A stretch of 21,928 nt of DNA from an uncultured Oscillibacter sp. Its GTDB lineage: Bacteria > Bacillota > Clostridia > Oscillospirales > Oscillospiraceae. The DNA is taken from assembly GCF_900546705.1 (NCBI RefSeq), contig NZ_URDP01000031.1, positions 1 through 21,928 on the forward strand, read 5' to 3'. This document shows, piece after piece, positions 1-5,277 of this stretch (position 1 is the first letter of the stretch; each line of letters begins with the position of its first letter). Position numbers and translations under genes: made by a program. The notes beneath the pieces were generated by a model that did no database searches, was not told the origin of the DNA, and worked only from the letters and a program-made list of their open reading frames with translations.

Positions 1-5
1 CCTGC

Positions 6-50
6 GTCTGCAAATTTACTCAGTTTCCTATTGACTTTTTATTTGCAGAC
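6..50. repeat. Perfect 10-bp inverted repeat in an A+T-rich edge
   Basis: GTCTGCAAAT (6-15) and ATTTGCAGAC (41-50) are exact reverse complements with 25 nt between them. The stretch 1-85 is far richer in A+T than the rest of the window. The repeat lies just downstream of the leftward promoter, so it may be a leader stem-loop or a protein-binding dyad of the neighbouring gene. It has no T-run and is not an intrinsic terminator. Confidence 0.5.
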
Positions 51-76
51 TTACATAGTTTCACTTGTACTGCCAT

Positions 77-105
77 TGTACGGGATTTTCTCCCGCTTGG
101 CAAGC
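77..105 (-). promoter_or_regulatory. Leftward sigma-A promoter leaving the window
   Basis: On the minus strand a -35 TTGCCA (100-105) and a -10 TACAAT (77-82) are separated by exactly 17 nt. It points out of the window, so it probably drives a gene to the left. Expected start is near position 70, which places the inverted repeat at 6-50 inside the transcribed leader. Confidence 0.55.
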
Positions 106-126
106 GCGGACTCCTTATCGTAGGTA

Positions 127-717
127 TTATCCCAGCCGCGCCGGGAAGCCGTCCTCGTAGAGACAGGCCTCCGTCAACACCCAGGGGACGGGATAGTCGT
201 GGGGCTCCAGGGGGATCTCCTGGCGCAGCAGCTTCTCCCGGCACAGCAGCACCGTGCCGCCCCGGTAGCGGGAGAGGAAACGGTCATAGTACCCGCCGCC
301 CCGGCCCAGCCGGTGGCCCAGGCAGTTGCAGCTCAGACACGGGAGAACGGCAAAGTCCACCTCGTCGGCGTCCACCGCCGGACAGCGCGCCGCGTCCGGC
401 TCCGGGATGCCGTAGGCGCCGGGGGCCAGATCGGTCAGGGCGGTGATTTCCCGCAGCTCCATGATGCCCTTTCCGGTGCACAGGGGGACGCACACCCGCT
501 TGCCCGTCTCCAGGGCGTGGGTGAGGATGGGGCGGGTGTCGATCTCGAAGCCGGTGCCCACAAAGCAGAAGACGGACCGGGCCGCCTGGTACTCGGGCAT
601 GGCCAGCAGGCGGGCGCAGATCGCCCGGCTGCTCTCGGACCGGTACCGGGCGGAGAGCTGGGACTCCAGGCGGCGCATGGTCTGCCGCAGGGCGCGTTTT
701 TGATCTTGCTTGGTCAT
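127..717 (-). CDS. 5-formyltetrahydrofolate cyclo-ligase (MTHFS)
   Basis: A 196-aa cytoplasmic enzyme of the 5-FCL/MTHFS family, which converts 5-formyl-THF to 5,10-methenyl-THF using ATP and so returns stored folate to the one-carbon pool. Seen directly: a basic N-terminus (MTKQDQKRALR), the GIPEP element at residues 103-107, and the family signature LGRGGGYYDR at 137-146, which forms the nucleotide/folate site. Length is normal for the family. The start ATG (715-717) overlaps the dinB stop in an ATGA, so the two genes should be translationally coupled and share one transcript. No terminator is visible after the stop. The pairing with dinB is unusual and would put this folate enzyme under dinB's damage-responsive promoter. 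A strong family call; the physiological reason for the pairing is not evident. Confidence 0.93.
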   Translation of the reverse strand: MTKQDQKRALRQTMRRLESQLSARYRSESSRAICARLLAMPEYQAARSVFCFVGTGFEIDTRPILTHALETGKRVCVPLCTGKGIMELREITALTDLAPGAYGIPEPDAARCPAVDADEVDFAVLPCLSCNCLGHRLGRGGGYYDRFLSRYRGGTVLLCREKLLRQEIPLEPHDYPVPWVLTEACLYEDGFPARLG

Positions 718-1928
718 GGAAGGGGGTCCTCCTCTTTTTCGGGATGGGTGGCGCCGAAGGCGATGGCGTCCGCGCCGAATTTTCCGCGGATGCGGTCCAT
801 GGCGGCCTCCAGCCGCTCCTGTTTTTCCTTTTTGGGGGCTGCGGCGGCGCCGAACAGGTCCACCTGTTCGTAGGCGTCCTCCTCTCCCACCAGGTGGATG
901 GCGGTGACGGTCAGGGCCCGGACGGGGGCGGGGGGATGCCAGAGCGTCTCCGTCAGGGCCATGGCCTCCGCCGTCAGATCCCGGATGAGACGGGTGGGGG
1001 AGGCGAGCTGCTTTTGCCGGGACCGGTCGTGGAACTCCGGGTCCCGCACCGTCACCTGGACGCCGCCGGCGTAGAGCCCGGAGCGGCGCAGGCGGGTGGC
1101 CACGGAGTCGGCCAGCACGGCGATGCCGCTTTGCACCTGGGTGCGGGTGGTCAGGTTCCGGGGAAAGGTGGTGCCGTTGCCCACGGACTTGACCGGCTCG
1201 GCATCGTATCGGGAGCGGACGGCGTCGCGGTCCAGGCCGTTGGCGTACTCGTAGAGCTGCACGCCCATTTTGCCCATGAGGGTCTCCAGCATCTCCGGAC
1301 GGCAGGCGGCCAGCTGGCCGATGGTCTCCACCCCGTACTGGTGCAGCAGACGCCGGGCGGCGGCGCCCACGTACAAAAGGTCGCCCACCGGCAGCGGCCA
1401 GACGATCTCCCGCCAGTTTTCCCGGGAAATGACGGTGGTGGCGTCGGGCTTTTTGTAGTCGCTGCCCAGCTTGGCGAACACCTTGTTGAAGCTCACGCCC
1501 ACGGAGAGGGTCAGCCCCAGCTCCCGCTTTATCCGTTCCCGCAGGGTGTCCGCCAGGGCCCGGGCGTCCCCGCCGAACAGGTGCAGCGAGCCGGTCACGT
1601 CCAGCCAGCTCTCGTCGATGCCGAAGGGCTCCACCAGGTCGGTGTACTGCTCGTAGACGGCGTTGACCCGCCGGGAGTACTCCCGGTAGAGGGCGTGGTG
1701 GGGCGGCAGCAGCACCAGGGCCGGGCATTTTTTCCGGGCCTGCCAGATGGTCTCCGCCGTCTGGACGCCCATGCGCTTGGCAGGCTCGTTCTTGGCCAGG
1801 ATGATGCCGTGGCGGGAGGTGGGGTCGCCGCACACGGCGGTGGGGATGTCCCTCAGGTCCGGGTGGCTCAAAAGCTCCACGGAGGCATAAAAGCAGTTGA
1901 GGTCACAGTGTAAGATCACGCGGTCCAT
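714..1928 (-). CDS. dinB: DNA polymerase IV (Y-family translesion polymerase)
   Basis: A 404-aa Y-family polymerase that extends past lesions and misaligned termini. Seen: the first catalytic Asp in HCDLNCFYASVE (Asp9, with Phe13/Tyr14 at the steric-gate position), the second acidic pair in GIDESWLDV (Asp105/Glu106), helix-hairpin-helix and little-finger regions of normal size, and a beta-clamp-binding pentapeptide QVDLF at residues 355-359. The clamp motif lies about 45 residues before the C-terminus rather than at the tip. The start chosen is the ATG at 1926-1928 because MDRVILHCD matches the family N-terminus and AAAGGGGG lies upstream; an in-frame ATG 11 codons earlier lacks a good site and falls in the promoter. 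First gene of a two-gene unit with the folate cyclo-ligase. A LexA-like box sits against its -10. Confidence 0.95.
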   Translation of the reverse strand: MDRVILHCDLNCFYASVELLSHPDLRDIPTAVCGDPTSRHGIILAKNEPAKRMGVQTAETIWQARKKCPALVLLPPHHALYREYSRRVNAVYEQYTDLVEPFGIDESWLDVTGSLHLFGGDARALADTLRERIKRELGLTLSVGVSFNKVFAKLGSDYKKPDATTVISRENWREIVWPLPVGDLLYVGAAARRLLHQYGVETIGQLAACRPEMLETLMGKMGVQLYEYANGLDRDAVRSRYDAEPVKSVGNGTTFPRNLTTRTQVQSGIAVLADSVATRLRRSGLYAGGVQVTVRDPEFHDRSRQKQLASPTRLIRDLTAEAMALTETLWHPPAPVRALTVTAIHLVGEEDAYEQVDLFGAAAAPKKEKQERLEAAMDRIRGKFGADAIAFGATHPEKEEDPLP

Positions 1929-1949
1929 GGCGCACCCCCTTTCCCGCCC

Positions 1950-1968
1950 ATCATAGCACATCTGTTCG
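1950..1968 (-). promoter_or_regulatory. dinB promoter -10 with adjoining LexA-like (SOS) box
   Basis: Minus strand: GAACAGATGTGC (1956-1967), preceded by C, matches the Gram-positive SOS consensus CGAACRNRYGTTYC except for one G in the right half-site and the final base. It abuts a -10 TATGAT (1950-1955). The -35 is weak. The geometry is the same as at 3078-3106, and dinB is a classical SOS gene in many bacteria, which supports the call. Confidence 0.6.
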
Positions 1969-1973
1969 CAAAA

Positions 1974-2004
1974 GAAAAGGGGAGAGACGGCGCCGTCTCT
2001 CCCC
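1974..2004 (-). terminator. Intrinsic terminator of ribU
   Basis: A perfect 26-nt palindrome (1979-2004, arms GGGGAGAGACGGC / GCCGTCTCTCCCC) lies just after the ribU stop. On the minus strand it is followed by the T-rich run CTTTTCTTTTG. The tract also abuts the dinB promoter, so ribU termination and dinB initiation lie within about 30 nt. Confidence 0.8.
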
Positions 2005-2019
2005 GGGGGTATGGAGTTT

Positions 2020-2718
2020 TTACAGGATGCCCATCAGCACCAGCGCCAGCACCACGAAGGTGGCCAGCAGGGCGAGGGAAAACAGGGCAAAGCCCGTGCT
2101 GACCTTGCCGGTTTTCTGGAACACGCCCTGGGACTCGGGCACCAGCTTGGCCCGGCGCAGCGCGTTGACCACGGGCTTGTAGAGCACCAGGATCAGCGCC
2201 GTGTTCAGGCCGCCCTTGACCAGGTTGAACGGCAGGATGATGGGCACCAGCATGTCCTTCACCTCATCCCGGGCCACGCCCATATACAGGGGCGTGATGA
2301 GATAGTTCCAAAGCAGCATGACCACAGTCAGCACCGCCACGCCCAGGAACAGGCCCGCCACGGCGCCTTTCTTGGTGTGCAGCTTTTTGTAGACGAAAGC
2401 GGCGGTGCAGCAGAAGGCGCAGGTGGCCAGCACGTTCATGATCAGGCCGATGGGGCCGGTGTCGCTGACGGAGAACATCTCCACCAGGGCCACCACCAGC
2501 GCGATGACGGCGGAGGCCACAGGCCCGAAGATAAAGCCGCCGATGCAGATGACCGTGTCCTTCAGGTCCAGCTGGAGAAAGCCGGATACCTGGGGCAGCA
2601 GCTTGCTCAGCAGCATGACCACGTAGGCCACGGCAGTCAGCATGCCCAGAGAAGAGAGGGTCCGCAGATTCATCCGGGACCGGGAGACGGGCAGCACATT
2701 CACATTGGGATCAGACAT
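2020..2718 (-). CDS. ribU: Riboflavin ECF transporter substrate-binding component
   Basis: A 232-aa polytopic membrane protein, the S-component that captures riboflavin for import by an energy-coupling-factor complex. Seen: hydrophobic segments at about 22-42, 56-76, 92-110, 118-142, 157-180 and 208-231, the RibU-like stretch around residues 49-66 (LQLDLKDTVICIGGF), and PFNLVKGGLN at 163-172. The FMN riboswitch upstream independently supports riboflavin specificity. The EcfA/A'/T module is absent here and must be encoded elsewhere. The start used is ATG 2716-2718, with AAAGGAG about 11 nt upstream; the in-frame GTG at 2728-2730 sits on the ribosome site and is rejected. Odd: RibU proteins usually stop after six helices at about 190-200 aa, whereas this one adds a linker (about 190-207) and a further C-terminal hydrophobic helix. 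Confidence 0.9.
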   Translation of the reverse strand: MSDPNVNVLPVSRSRMNLRTLSSLGMLTAVAYVVMLLSKLLPQVSGFLQLDLKDTVICIGGFIFGPVASAVIALVVALVEMFSVSDTGPIGLIMNVLATCAFCCTAAFVYKKLHTKKGAVAGLFLGVAVLTVVMLLWNYLITPLYMGVARDEVKDMLVPIILPFNLVKGGLNTALILVLYKPVVNALRRAKLVPESQGVFQKTGKVSTGFALFSLALLATFVVLALVLMGIL

Positions 2719-2784
2719 AATAAAAAGCACTCCTTTGGTTTGCTTGAAAACACCCTGGACGCTTTGACTTCTCCAAGGTGATCA

Positions 2785-2812
2785 AGCAGCAAAGAAGCGC
2801 ACCGGAGTGCGC
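2785..2812 (-). terminator. Candidate expression-platform terminator of the FMN riboswitch
   Basis: On the minus strand GCGCAC-TCCG-GTGCGC (2797-2812) forms a 6-bp stem closed by a UNCG-type tetraloop, followed by TTCTTTGCTG. It lies between the aptamer and ribU, where a ligand-controlled terminator would be. The T-run is interrupted, so the mode of control is less certain than the aptamer. Confidence 0.45.
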
Positions 2813-2827
2813 GGCCGTGCCGCACGC

Positions 2828-2943
2828 ATCTTCTTCCATCCAGACTATACTGTTGGTCCCGGAGTCACACCGGGTCAGCGGCGCCGAAGAGCGCCGGTCG
2901 CGGACTGTACCGCCAGTGGGGAATCGCACCCCGCCCTGAAGAC
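2828..2943 (-). ncRNA. FMN riboswitch (RFN element)
   Basis: Read on the minus strand the element begins TCTTCAGGGCGGGGTG and ends in the hallmark CAGTATAGTCTGGATGG followed by AAGAAGA, so the TCTTC/GAAGA ends can form P1. Internal GATTCCCCACTGGCGGT and AGTCCGCGACCGG blocks match the RFN consensus. It precedes ribU, so binding of FMN should switch off riboflavin uptake. Confidence 0.95.
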
Positions 2944-2969
2944 AAAGGATTCAGTTGTTTTCTGCTGCC

Positions 2970-2998
2970 AGTATACGGCATACCGGCCCGAAATGCAA
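2970..2998 (-). promoter_or_regulatory. Promoter of the FMN riboswitch-ribU unit
   Basis: Minus strand -35 TTGCAT (2993-2998), 17-nt spacer, -10 TATACT (2970-2975). Transcription would start about 20 nt before the aptamer P1 stem. The rest of 2999-3077 is an A+T-rich divergent spacer with nothing else recognisable. Confidence 0.75.
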
Positions 2999-3077
2999 CC
3001 CCTGATTTTCCTTTCCGTGGATTTTTTCAAACTTTTTTGGCATTTTCCGGAAAACTGGAAAAATTTTTTCGGCCCTC

Positions 3078-3106
3078 TTTACAATGAAGAACGTATGTTC
3101 TATACT
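3078..3106 (+). promoter_or_regulatory. SOS promoter: LexA box filling the spacer
   Basis: A -35 TTTACA (3078-3083) and a -10 TATACT (3101-3106) are 17 nt apart. The spacer contains GAACGTATGTTC (3089-3100), a perfect dyad matching the core of the Gram-positive LexA consensus (GAAC-RNRY-GTTY). The box ends exactly at the -10, so bound LexA should exclude RNA polymerase. The gene downstream is the SLOG/DUF1273 protein. Confidence 0.75.
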
Positions 3107-3137
3107 AAATGGGGAAACTTCGGAGAGGAGGGGGATT

Positions 3138-3662
3138 ATGCGGGGCAGAGCATCTGCGTGCTGCTTTACCGGTCACCGGCCCGCCAAGCTGCCCTGGGGC
3201 TACCGGGAGGAGGATGTGCGCTGCCTGGACCTGAAGCGGCGCCTGGCCGACGCGGTGGAGGCGGCCTACGAGTCCGGCTACCGGCATTTCCTGTGCGGCA
3301 TGGCCATGGGCTGTGACCTGTATTTCTGCGAGTGCGCCCTGGCGCTGCGGGATGCCCATCCGGATGTGACGGTGGAGGCGGCCATTCCCTGTCCCACCCA
3401 GGCGGACGCCTGGCCGGCGGACCAGCAGCTGCGCTACCGGCGCCTGGTGGATGCGTGCGACTATGAGACCATGGTGTCCCAGCGGTACACCTCCACGTGC
3501 ATGCAGCGGCGGGACCGGTACATGGTCGACCACGCCTCGCTGCTCATTGCCGCCTTTGACGGCACCCCCGGCGGCACCCGGTATACGGTCATGTACGCCA
3601 TGAGCCGGGGACTGCAGATCGTGGACCTGCCCATCGTCACGGAGAAATTTACCGGAATTTAA
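3138..3662 (+). CDS. SLOG-family protein (DUF1273, YpsA-like)
   Basis: A 174-aa soluble protein of the DUF1273/YpsA group in the SLOG (SMF/DprA-LOG) Rossmann-like superfamily. Members are predicted to bind nucleotides or nucleotide-derived signals; the exact biochemical activity of YpsA-like proteins is not established. Seen: TGHRP at residues 11-15, the glycine-rich GMAMGCD at 54-60, and DGTPGGTRYTV at 141-151, all at positions expected for the ligand pocket. Length is close to Bacillus YpsA. The ATG at 3138 has a strong purine-rich site (GGAGAGGAGGGGG). An in-frame ATG 18 codons earlier lies across the LexA box and -10, so it cannot be the start. In B. subtilis ypsA neighbours gpsB, but here it stands alone with a small downstream ORF and its own LexA-controlled promoter, suggesting a DNA-damage-induced role (inference). 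Confidence 0.88.
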   Translation: MRGRASACCFTGHRPAKLPWGYREEDVRCLDLKRRLADAVEAAYESGYRHFLCGMAMGCDLYFCECALALRDAHPDVTVEAAIPCPTQADAWPADQQLRYRRLVDACDYETMVSQRYTSTCMQRRDRYMVDHASLLIAAFDGTPGGTRYTVMYAMSRGLQIVDLPIVTEKFTGI

Positions 3663-3676
3663 CGAAAACTTGATGG

Positions 3677-3717
3677 CGCCTTTGCCTCAAAAGAGGGTAT
3701 CCTGAGAGGGAAAGGCG
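3677..3717 (+). promoter_or_regulatory. Hairpin sequestering the ribosome site of the 67-aa ORF
   Basis: CGCCTTT (3677-3683) pairs with AAAGGCG (3711-3717), and CCTC (3685-3688) with GAGG (3706-3709), giving 11 bp with one G-G mismatch. The ribosome site AGAGGG is in the 3' arm, immediately before the GTG. An alternative small hairpin CCTC-AAAA-GAGG (3685-3696) would free it. Confidence 0.45.
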
Positions 3718-3921
3718 GTGGGTGAGATGGACGTGACGGGGCAGCTCCGTCATCTGGAGCGGGCGGGCTTTGCCGGCTGTGCGCTGGACCGTGCCGTGGC
3801 GCTGGCGGGAAGCCGGCGGCTGGTGTACGCGGCGCTGCTGGATATGGTGGAGCAGGGCGCTGCCACGCCGGAGGAGGCACTGCGTCAGGTGGAGCGGCGT
3901 CTTGCCGGCGGAGGACTTTAA
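3718..3921 (+). CDS. Small helical protein of unknown function
   Basis: A 67-aa ORF, not recognised. It begins 55 nt after the SLOG gene and ends just before a strong terminator, so the two probably form one LexA-controlled transcript. The sequence is Ala/Leu/Arg-rich with no Cys pair or membrane segment, and predicts as two or three amphipathic helices (RHLERAGF, DRAVALAG, PEEALRQVERRL). The GTG start at 3718 has AGAGGG seven nt upstream; an ATG at 3727 is the alternative and has a poorer site. The ribosome site lies in the 3' arm of a stable hairpin (3677-3717). That it is translated is inferred from the coding-like codon use, the ribosome site and the terminator; no function can be assigned. 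Confidence 0.6.
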   Translation: MGEMDVTGQLRHLERAGFAGCALDRAVALAGSRRLVYAALLDMVEQGAATPEEALRQVERRLAGGGL

Positions 3922-3941
3922 AAAACAAACAGAGCGCGAAG

Positions 3942-3965
3942 GCGGCCGTCCGGGCCGCTTTTTTT
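3942..3965 (+). terminator. Intrinsic terminator of the SLOG unit
   Basis: GCGGCC (3942-3947), loop GTCCG, GGCCGC (3953-3958), followed by seven T (3959-3965). Confidence 0.85.
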
Positions 3966-4027
3966 GCGTCCGGATTCCGCCGGCGGGGCAGCATGGCGTT
4001 TTCCCGGTGGCGCCGGGGGAAAAAGTA

Positions 4028-4036
4028 TGCTATGAT
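4028..4036 (+). promoter_or_regulatory. Extended -10 promoter for the XRE-CorA unit
   Basis: TGCTATGAT is an extended -10 (TG-n-TATGAT). No good -35 is present at 17 nt. It would give a leader of about 115 nt before the XRE gene, containing the hairpin at 4093-4116. Confidence 0.45.
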
Positions 4037-4092
4037 GACGGTGAAAGCGTTGCAGCAAGGGGGGCGCAATCTGAAGTTGCGGAAGTTCCATA

Positions 4093-4122
4093 CCCGGTTG
4101 CTGGCGGGCAACCGGGCATTTT
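4093..4122 (+). promoter_or_regulatory. Leader stem-loop before the XRE regulator gene
   Basis: CCCGGTTGC (4093-4101) and GCAACCGGG (4108-4116) form a perfect 9-bp stem with a 6-nt loop, followed by CATTTTG. The T-run is too short for a confident terminator, so it may be an attenuator, a weak terminator of a short RNA, or a mature leader structure. Confidence 0.4.
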
Positions 4123-4158
4123 GATAAGATAGGCCCACCAAAATAAAGGAGAACGCCT

Positions 4159-4557
4159 ATGACATTCGGAGAGAAATTGCAGCAGCTGCGCCAAAAGGCG
4201 GGCATGAGCCAGGACGCCCTTTCTGAGCGGCTGGGGGTCAGCCGCCAGGCAGTCTCCCGCTGGGAGCGGGACGAGACCATGCCGGAGACGGACAAGGTGG
4301 TGGCCATGGCGGATTTGTTTTCCGTCACCACGGACTACCTGCTGCGGCCGGACCGGGAGGAGGAACCAAAAGCCGCCGGAACAGCCTGCGGGGCCGCGGC
4401 GCCGCGGGAGGGCGGCCGGGACATCCTGGAGCGGCTGGGGTATCTGGCCAGGACCAAGGGGTACCTGCTGGGCTGGGTGCTCATCGGCTGGGGCGTGCTG
4501 GACCTTGTGGTACTGCTGCTGATGGGCCTGGGCATGTTGAACTTCATGATTTGGTAA
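4159..4557 (+). CDS. XRE-family regulator with C-terminal membrane helix
   Basis: A 132-aa protein. Residues 3-60 are a Cro/CI-type helix-turn-helix (EKLQQLRQKAGMSQDALSER, then VSRQAVSRWERDETMPETDK), the common Clostridia version that recognises short operators near its own promoter. Residues 66-100 are a charged linker, and residues 103-128 form one hydrophobic, probably membrane-spanning, segment. Membrane-tethered XRE regulators usually respond to envelope or membrane conditions, but the signal here is unknown. The start has AAAGGAG seven nt upstream. It is first in a compact unit with two membrane proteins and a CorA-family transporter, which are its likely regulatory targets (inference). 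Confidence 0.85.
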   Translation: MTFGEKLQQLRQKAGMSQDALSERLGVSRQAVSRWERDETMPETDKVVAMADLFSVTTDYLLRPDREEEPKAAGTACGAAAPREGGRDILERLGYLARTKGYLLGWVLIGWGVLDLVVLLLMGLGMLNFMIW

Positions 4558-4570
4558 GGAGGCGGAGACC

Positions 4571-4720
4571 ATGAGTATTGCCGGAGTTGGACTGGGCATG
4601 GGGACGATCTTGCTGATCCCCGTGCTGTACGCGGGAATCAAGATTGTGGCGGGCATTTTGGTGCTCCGCTACGGGAAGCGGTATGCCGACAAGGTCAAAG
4701 AACAGGAGGAGGCGCCATGA
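4571..4720 (+). CDS. Small membrane protein (49 aa), unknown function
   Basis: ATG at 4571 follows the XRE stop by 13 nt, with AGGAGGCGGAG as ribosome site. The product has one hydrophobic stretch (residues 3-32, including TILLIPVLYAG and AGILVL) and a charged tail (RYGKRYADKVKEQEEAP). Its stop overlaps the next ATG in an ATGA (4717-4720), which argues strongly that it is translated and coupled. Not recognised as a named family. Confidence 0.65.
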   Translation: MSIAGVGLGMGTILLIPVLYAGIKIVAGILVLRYGKRYADKVKEQEEAP

Positions 4721-5256
4721 GTAAGATTTTCTGGGGATTTTTCTTCGTGTTTTTAAACTTCAATCTGAACCTTGGCGGCCACGTGGTCAATCTGCTGCCC
4801 ACCTTTGCCGGGTACTGGATTCTGGTGCGGGGCATGGATGCCCTGTCCGGTGAGAGCGGGAGCTTTGCCGCCCTGCGGCCCTTTGCCGTGGGCATGGGGG
4901 TGTACACCGCCATCCTCTGGGTGGGGGATCTGCTGGCCATCACCTCCTACGGCCCGGTGAGCGTCCTGCTGGGACTGGCGGCCGCCCTGGTGTCTTTGTA
5001 CATCGCCTGGGGCGTGGCGGCGGCGCTGGCGGACGTGGAGCAGTCCCGTGGGACGGACCTGGGCGCCGCCGGGGTCCGCCGGGCCTGGACGGCCCTGGCC
5101 ATAGGCGAGGCGATGGCATTGCTGGCCGGAGCCGTCTCCATGCTGGGACTGGGCGCGGCGGTGCTGGGCGTGCTGGGCGCTGTGCTGGGCCTGGTGGGCG
5201 TCGTGTGGTTCCTGGTGTCTTTGTGGGGCGTCAAGAGCCGCTTCGAGGCTCTGTGA
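4717..5256 (+). CDS. Multi-pass membrane protein, unknown function
   Basis: A 179-aa polytopic protein with about five hydrophobic segments (roughly residues 4-19, 20-37, 58-76, 83-106 and 125-170). The opening FFFVFLNFNLNLGGHVVNLL followed by PTFAGYWILVRG resembles an uncharacterised membrane-protein type that I associate with membrane-tailed XRE regulators in Clostridia; this is recollection, not a search result. The C-terminal part is very rich in Gly, Ala, Leu and Val. It starts inside the stop of the 49-aa ORF and ends 21 nt before the CorA-family gene, so it belongs to the same unit. No catalytic motif is visible. Confidence 0.7.
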   Translation: MSKIFWGFFFVFLNFNLNLGGHVVNLLPTFAGYWILVRGMDALSGESGSFAALRPFAVGMGVYTAILWVGDLLAITSYGPVSVLLGLAAALVSLYIAWGVAAALADVEQSRGTDLGAAGVRRAWTALAIGEAMALLAGAVSMLGLGAAVLGVLGAVLGLVGVVWFLVSLWGVKSRFEAL

Positions 5257-5277
5257 CAAGAAAGGAAGGAAACAGAT

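Noticed and set aside
47..120. Possible 18-aa minus-strand ORF starting at MAVQVKLCK
   Set aside because: Its ATG lies within or next to the -10 of the leftward promoter (TACAATGG), so it would not be in the transcript.
47..130. Minus-strand reading WDNTYDKESALAKREKIPYNG followed by a stop near position 47, resembling a coding remnant
   Set aside because: It has no start codon, begins inside the cyclo-ligase gene in another frame, and overlaps a good promoter. Too short to support a pseudogene call.
744..1913. A 389-codon plus-strand frame antisense to dinB
   Set aside because: Same His/Gly/Gln-rich shadow composition; dinB on the other strand has all its catalytic motifs.
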